Source of the DNA: Ophiosphaerella korrae
Lineage: Eukaryota; Ascomycota; Dothideomycetes; Pleosporales; Phaeosphaeriaceae
Assembly (NCBI GenBank): GCA_028456385.1
Contig: JALNQF010000878.1
Span: 1 to 11,933 of the forward strand
Length of the DNA: 11,933 bases
Direction: 5' to 3'
Below the pieces are notes generated by a model that made no database searches, was not told where the DNA came from, and worked only from the letters and a program-made list of their open reading frames with translations. Positions within the stretch are counted from its first letter, which is position 1. Each line of letters begins with the position of its first letter. The translations under genes and the position numbers were made by a program. Positions 7,860 to 11,933 of this stretch are shown here, piece after piece.

Positions 7860-8620
7860 TACTAGCGAGTAGCGTAGGACCTATTTAATATACCTACTAG
7901 CTACTTTAGAGAAGTTTAGACTATACTACTTAAGTACAAGTATAGTAGTAAGCTCTATACCTACCTATTATAAGGTAAAACGCTCTAAGAGATAATAAGA
8001 GTATTTAAAAGCTTTATAAAGCTACTACTAACGCGCTATAAGCTTTATACGTACGTACTCTAGTAAGATAATAAAGTAGTAACGCTCCTATAGAGAGGTA
8101 AGACGCGCTTCTAGATTTAAGCTAAACAAGAAGAGATTATAGTTAAGAGTACTCTAGTATATACGTACGAGCTAAATAGAGGAGCTAAGAGAGCTAGTTA
8201 AGAAATAATAACAAAAGTAATTAAGATAAAGATAAGTACTAACCTACTAGAAAGGCTTTAGCTAGAGATAGTAGAGGCAGCTACGTAGCTATATAATATA
8301 AGCCTAAGCTACGCTTATAATATATAAGCTCCTAATATAGTACTTAATAGCTAGTTTAGATAGTACTTTAGATACTATTAGCTTAAGTAAGTAAGAGCTA
8401 CTATAGTAGACCTTTAGCTAGATTAGAGTAGAGTATACGCCTATAGCTACTACGTATATCTACTTAATAAGGAGTAAGTAGCTAGGTGTAATAAGAGAGG
8501 CTTTAAAATAAGCCCTTAGGGCTATATTAGATATCTAGTAGGATATAGAGTATCTAATATATATAGGATATAGGTCCTAGAATTAGATTAGGTAATTATA
8601 ACGCGTAATATAACGTTTAA
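7860..8620 (+). other. Copia integrase core remnant
   Basis: The DDE core follows the finger. RVA*DLF at 7866-7886 has the first Asp (GAC 7878-7880), and 'VL**DNKVVTL' contains the second (GAT 8067-8069). The third block reads YTYELNRGAKRAS*EII, the family P-N-G-x-A-E-R block, where the catalytic Glu is now Lys (AAG 8187-8189). Further on 'GYIRYLVGYRVSNIYRI' and 'VIITRNITFN' (about 8520-8620) match the G-Y...N.Y..W and V..SRDV.F.E segments that close copia integrase. The enzyme would have joined the cDNA to the genome. The Glu loss alone would abolish catalysis. Confidence 0.93.
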
Positions 8621-9140
8621 TAAGTAGCTCTTTTATAACAAGAGGAGTAAAGCTTATTAAGAGCTCTTAAAGCTAGAGATTTAAAAACTTGTTAATATAT
8701 TATATAAAGACGTAACGCGTAATATAAAAGAGACCTAAGATAATATATATAACTAGCTCTACGAAGTAGCTTAAATCCTAGAAAGCTACTAGTAAGGCGA
8801 GTACCTAGAGTAGAATCTAGGGGGTAGAGCTCTACGTAATACTAAAAGCTAGGCTAGCTAGCTAGCTATCTTAGTAGAATAAGGAGTAGACCCTATATAG
8901 GTAGTAAGCTTAGCTAGTAAACTATATAGAATCTATATAGAGTAACCTAAGCTTAGTAGCTTTTAAACTCTAGAGCAAACACTTAAACCTAGAAGAGTTT
9001 AGTATATAGGTACTAATATTAATTATAGAAATTAATATAGTAAAGTATCTAAAAGCTCTTAGGAATTGTAATTAACTAGAGAAGCGAGCGCCTTAGAGTA
9101 GCTAATAGATAAGAGTTCGAATTAAACTACTTCTCCTTAA

Positions 9141-9228
9141 GTAGCTATAGCTTCTATAGCTCTAAATAAAGTAGATACTATCTTTTATTAAGTAGCTACA
9201 TCTTATATAGCTTTAAATAATATAGTTA
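9141..9228 (+). repeat. In-frame 51-bp-offset duplication in the copia linker
   Basis: GTAGCTATAGCTTCTATAGC at 9141-9160 recurs with changes as GTAGCTACATCTTATATAGC at 9192-9211, and similarity continues through CTnTAAATAA. The offset is 51 bp, or 17 codons, so the frame is preserved. The stretch lies in the variable linker between integrase and RT. The differing bases include CA/TA changes, so the two copies were hit unequally. Confidence 0.6.
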
Positions 9229-9599
9229 GAGCTTATTAGTAGTGTACACGCTAGTAATAGCTAGCGCTAACGCGATTAAGCTAAAGACTCTAAAATAACA
9301 AGCTAGACAATAGTACTAAAAGCTTAAGCGCTTACTTATTATTATATAAACCTAAGTAGAGTAAATAGAGTAGTATACTAGACGAGCTACTCCTACAAGT
9401 ACTAATAGACTATAACCTAAATATAGAGCTTGCTGTAGTAAACACTATAATTATAGTAGCTACTTAGCTTAAGCTATAACTATAAGCTTATCTATATTAA
9501 GATAAGCTCCTACTACTACTATAAAATTAGAAGTACTTATATACGCACCTATATAGGCAGCTCTTTAAATAAGTAGCTTAGAAAGAGATTAATACACTA

Positions 9600-10340
9600 C
9601 TAGTAGCTAGTACCTAGGAGGAGATAGAGCGCTTATAATTAAGTAATTAGCTACTACCTCTAAAGTAGGTTTTTATATACAAACTTAACTAAGATAGCTA
9701 CTTTCTTAAGTATAAAGCTTAGATTATAGTATATAAAGACCTCTAAATAATTAATTTAATACAATTAACTTACGCTACTATATTAGTAGCGCGCTCGTTT
9801 TAAACTACAATAGTAATTGTAGCTAAGTTTAACCTAGAAGTAGCTTAGTATAACGTTATTAGAGCTTTCCTTTACGTATATAGAGATTATTAACTAGTAG
9901 TTATCTATAAGCTCCTAGATAGGTTTAAAGTAGCTAGTAAGTACGTTAAGCTTAATTAAGCGCTATATAGCCTTAAAGACTTACTACTCCTCTAGTATAA
10001 GGAGCTCTTAAGAACGCTTAAATAAGCTAGTCTTATAGTCTTAAAAGAAGAGCTATACTTATTCTATAATAAGGAGCGTAAAATACTCTTTCTCTTCTAC
10101 GTTAATAATATATTAGTAATATATTATAAAATCTACTAATTAGAAGCTTACTAAATTATTAAGAGAATTAAACGAGCCTATAATATAGAAGACAAAGGCC
10201 TAGTAAGCTAGTTCTTAGGCGTACAAGTAATATAGAGTTAGCTAGATAGGACTATTACGCTCGTCTACAATAAGTATATTAATAAGATAGCAAAAAAGTT
10301 TAATCTTATAAGCTCTACAAGCTTTCTAGTAACTCTATTA
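9600..10340 (+). other. Copia reverse transcriptase remnant
   Basis: The RVT_2 type domain starts with a 'ST*EEIER' block (T-W-E-x-x), then LK*VFIYKLN (L-x-x-K-W-V-F..K), and LVARSF (about 9786-9803). The first catalytic block reads YNVIRAFLY (D-V-x-x-A-F-L), with Asp now Asn at 9852-9854. 'KLN*ALYSLKD' near 9945-9980 is the highly conserved copia L-x-x-A-L-Y-G-L-K/R segment, with Gly changed to Ser, followed by 'L*YKELLRTLK' (L-W-Y). The YVDD box is YVNN at 10098-10109, both Asp lost. All three catalytic Asp are therefore Asn. Confidence 0.95.
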
Positions 10341-10599
10341 CTAGTAGAAGAGCTATAGCTAAGTAAAGGAGAGGCCTTAAAGCGTAAAATCAAGGACTAC
10401 TAAGAGTAAGTAGGATCTATCTTGTATATAGTAATAATAGTGCGACTAGACGTTATATTTATAGCTACTAAGCTCTCTTAATATCTTATAAATCTAAGCT
10501 AAAAGTATCTTAAAGTAGTAAACTAAGTTATTATTTACCTATATAGAACTTAGTACCTATTAGTCTAGTATAGTAAGTAGTAAGATAGTAAGTAGTAAG

Positions 10600-11081
10600 G
10601 TACTAAGCTACTTATATATAGAGACGCGTTATTTACTAATAATCTAGTAATACGCTACTTATCTTATAGCTATATTATAATACTCTTTAGTAGAGTAGTA
10701 ATATAGAAAGTAGTATAACAAGCTATAGTAACTACCTCTACTACTAAAGCTAAGCTACTCGCGCTTAAGTACGTAAGTAAAGAGGTAATAGTACTAAAAA
10801 GGCTCTTTTAAGAGCTTATATTAGACCTAGAAGCTACTTAGATAATTTTCTATAATAATTAGTAAATAATTAGACTTATTATAAGTAAAAATAAGAGAGT
10901 AACAACGTACTTACGTTACGTAGATATATAGAATATATAGCTAAGATAAGAGTACGCTAGAGGCTTATTTTAAGTCTCTTATATACTAACGAGCAAGATA
11001 CTAGTAGATAGCCTAACTAAGCACCTCCTAGAGTAGTAGTTTAAAAGATTTAAAGCTTACTTTAACTTTAAAGATATATAA
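10600..11081 (+). other. Copia RNase H and C-terminal tail remnant
   Basis: DALFTNNLVIRYLSYSYI at 10623-10676 matches the copia D-A-D/S-x-A-x-N...R.S..GY block with the first Asp kept. 'VTTSTTKAKLLAL' (about 10728-10766) is the family T-x-S-S-T-E-A-E-x-x-A-L motif, in which both Glu have become Lys. 'RVTTYLRYVDI' then 'KILVDSLTKHL' (about 10992-11024) is the closing H-I-D-I and A-D-x-L-T-K-x-L segment. The frame ends with FKRFKAYFNFKDI before TAA. This is the normal copia C-terminus, so the protein is complete even though no LTR follows. Confidence 0.93.
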
Positions 11082-11200
11082 GCTAAGCTTAAGTTATAAG
11101 AATTATAAAAGTAAAGTATAAAGCTATAAAGAAGTCTTTAAATTAAAGTACTAAAGCGTAGAGCTAAAGCTTAGAGCTAAGCTTAAAATAGAGTATCTAT
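11082..11200. other. Short non-coding stretch after the copia ORF
   Basis: This stretch holds many AGCTAAAG/AAGCTTA strings and one small perfect inverted repeat, AAGCTTA (11167-11173) and TAAGCTT (11178-11184) around GAGC. A polypurine tract and 3' LTR start would be expected here. Purine-rich runs are present but none is clearly a polypurine tract, and no similarity to the 5' spacer is visible. Confidence 0.4.
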
Positions 11201-11932
11201 TTAAAATATAAAATTAATAAACTTATTAAAAAGCGCCTTTATATATAAATAATACGTAAAAGCCTCTTTAGCTAAAGCGTCTTTAGCTAGTAAAGTAGTA
11301 ATAGCCCTTATTATAAAAGTAGTGTTAGTAAGTATAGTAGTAGTAAGATTATAAGTAGAGGTAAGAGTAGTAGTAGTAGTAAGCGTAGGTATAGGCGTAA
11401 GCTAAAGTAAAGGTAGAGGTAAAAGTAGTAGAAGAGTTTAAAGACCTAGAGTCTCCTCTATAACTTTACTAAGTAGTATATAGAAAGTCTTTTAGAAAGC
11501 TTTAAGCTCTTTCTCTAGAGCCTTATAAGCTTAGGTAGTAATAAAAGTAATAGTAGCGTAGTAAGTAATCTTAGAGCTATAATATAAGTTAGTTAACTAA
11601 TATTAGATAAAGAGCTAGAGTAGCTCTTAAAGTAGTAAATTAAAGAGCTAGAGTAAAATTTTTAAATTAACTTATATAAGAACGTAGCTATAGCTACTAG
11701 TAGTATAGCGTATATAACGCTAAACCTTTTCTTTAAAAGAGTTATAGTAGCTCCTATTAGAGTAGCTTACTAACGCGCTATAAGCGTAGTAGAGGTAGGG
11801 CTCTTTATAGAGAGTACTTATAACCTCCTTAAAAGAAGAGGTATAAGAAGGTAGGAGTAAGGGTATCTATAGTACTAGAGTCTTTTTAGTATACTTTTTC
11901 TTCTTCTTAGTAGTAGTAGTAGTAGTAGTAGT
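11201..11932 (-). pseudogene. Possible decayed ORF of unknown identity, open at right edge
   Basis: I do not recognise this sequence. One minus-strand frame of 244 codons, ending at TAA (11201-11203), looks more protein-like than I would expect by chance. It opens with Thr repeats (the microsatellite), a run of five Lys (a possible nuclear signal) and a stretch that would be proline-rich before RIP. Further on 'YKALEKELKAF*KTFYILLSKVIEE' could be helical. A Leu/Thr-rich tail (ancestrally Pro/Thr-rich) follows, and the last 66 codons carry no stop. About a dozen internal stops are present, many plausibly from Gln. The plus strand of the same DNA is purine-rich, as retroelement coding strands often are, so the orientation is uncertain. 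It may be another transposon ORF or a low-complexity artefact. Confidence 0.3.
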
Positions 11933-11933
11933 A
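11894..11933. repeat. TTC and TAG trinucleotide microsatellites at the right edge
   Basis: A short (TTC)n run (11894-11907) is followed by about 8.7 perfect TAG units from 11908 to the end, and the array continues beyond the window. Interrupted GTA/AGT runs also occur at about 11330-11400. TAG units are RIP end products of CAG or TGG, so the original array could have been (CAG)n on either strand, for example a polyglutamine or serine-type repeat. Confidence 0.85.

Larger units (their letters stand above)
5827..11081 (+). mobile_element. Ty1/copia LTR retrotransposon, RIP-inactivated
   Basis: The plus strand carries the copia order Gag, protease, integrase, RT, RNase H, with integrase before RT, which separates it from the gypsy element to the left. 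The coding part runs from about 6030 to 11081. The left boundary is uncertain, set here at the TATA-like site, and the true 5' LTR start is probably between 5500 and 5830. No sequence resembling the 5' spacer is visible after 11081, so a 3' LTR is missing, displaced or too altered to recognise by eye. Confidence 0.92.
6030..11081 (+). pseudogene. Decayed copia Gag-Pol polyprotein
   Basis: This is a single plus-strand frame with codon starts at coordinates divisible by 3. It can be followed through the zinc knuckle (6855), protease (7221), pre-integrase finger (7788), integrase Asp (7878), RT box (10098), RNase H (10623) and C-terminal LTKHL block, ending at TAA 11079-11081. That is about 1,684 codons without net indel, close to the usual length of fungal copia polyproteins, and with Gag and Pol fused. 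Stops are dense and sit at Trp and Gln positions. ATG starts have been erased. ATA at 6030-6032, before a recognisable Gag segment, is my guess for the original start. The true end may lie a few codons further if 11079 was once a CAA. Confidence 0.93.
1..11933. other. RIP-mutated AT-rich block
   Basis: The entire window shows the signature of repeat-induced point mutation, the premeiotic C-to-T process of filamentous ascomycetes that targets duplicated DNA. CpA and TpG are almost absent on both strands while TpA, TAG and CTAG are extremely frequent. From 11082 to the right edge I find no CpA on the plus strand and a single TpG near 11323. CpG, CpT and CpC remain common, especially right of about 5600, so ordinary CpG methylation decay does not explain the pattern. 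The few surviving CpA sites are mostly CAA (TTG on the other strand). Counts were made by eye. Confidence 0.95.

Noticed and set aside
1..11081. A variant genetic code in which TAA/TAG encode Gln, as in some ciliates, instead of pseudogenes
   Set aside because: TAG also stands at family Trp positions. Catalytic Asp, Glu, zinc Cys/His and Gly are replaced in the same elements, and CpA is equally depleted in non-coding DNA. RIP explains all of this, whereas recoding explains only the Gln sites.
6030..11081. Caulimovirus-like or other viral pol gene
   Set aside because: The order integrase before RT, the L-x-x-A-L-Y-G-L segment, the YVDD-type box and the terminal A-D-x-L-T-K block are those of Ty1/copia retrotransposons, and no envelope or movement gene is present.
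11082..11290. Copia 3' LTR starting right after the ORF
   Set aside because: I looked for shared words with the 5' spacer, including the region around the TATA-like site (CTTTATATATAA against CTATATATAAG), and found only short TA-rich coincidences.
1..11933. Extreme AT-rich genome such as a mitochondrion, apicomplexan or endosymbiont
   Set aside because: The bias is specific to CpA/TpG while CpG and CC/GG persist. Two fungal-type LTR retrotransposons fill the window and no organellar or bacterial gene is recognisable.
11330..11933. CRISPR-like or regulatory tandem array from the GTA/TAG runs
   Set aside because: The repeats are trinucleotides without spacers of constant size, and TAG is the RIP product of CAG and TGG.

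Overview
The whole window is a fossil transposon block from a genome that undergoes repeat-induced point mutation (RIP). It almost certainly comes from a filamentous ascomycete (Pezizomycotina). CpA and its complement TpG are nearly absent on both strands, TpA is extremely common, GC is roughly 28-33% in lines I sampled by eye, and ATG has almost vanished (fewer than about ten seen). CpG, CpT and CpC survive, so the change was specifically CpA to TpA. I see no intact gene of any kind.

Positions 1-~5264 (minus strand) hold a Ty3/gypsy LTR retrotransposon that runs off the left edge. One reading frame carries, from right to left, Gag, two CCHC zinc knuckles, aspartic protease, reverse transcriptase, RNase H, integrase and the start of the post-integrase GPY/F segment. 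Positions ~6030-11081 (plus strand) hold a Ty1/copia element in one frame, with Gag, an unusual zinc knuckle, protease, pre-integrase finger, integrase core, RT, RNase H and a C-terminal tail. In both elements stop codons fall where the families have Trp or Gln, Cys and His have become Tyr, catalytic Asp has become Asn and Gly has become Arg or Ser. Neither shows a net frameshift, so point mutation alone appears to have killed them.

The elements are divergent, with their 5' ends facing each other across about 800 bp (5221-6029). That spacer holds inverted repeats, a TATA-like site and a pentamer tandem array, and presumably remnants of both 5' LTRs, although no LTR pair can be proven here. 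To the right of the copia element no 3' LTR is visible. Instead a 730-bp purine-rich stretch holds a possible further decayed minus-strand ORF of unknown identity, ending in a TAG microsatellite at the window edge.

The genes do not form a working host pathway. The window is best read as part of an AT-rich, gene-free heterochromatic compartment built from RIP-inactivated retroelements. The points worth following up are the very complete RIP with a CAA-context residue, the indel-free frames, the atypical copia Gag finger and protease motif, and the unexplained right-hand tail.
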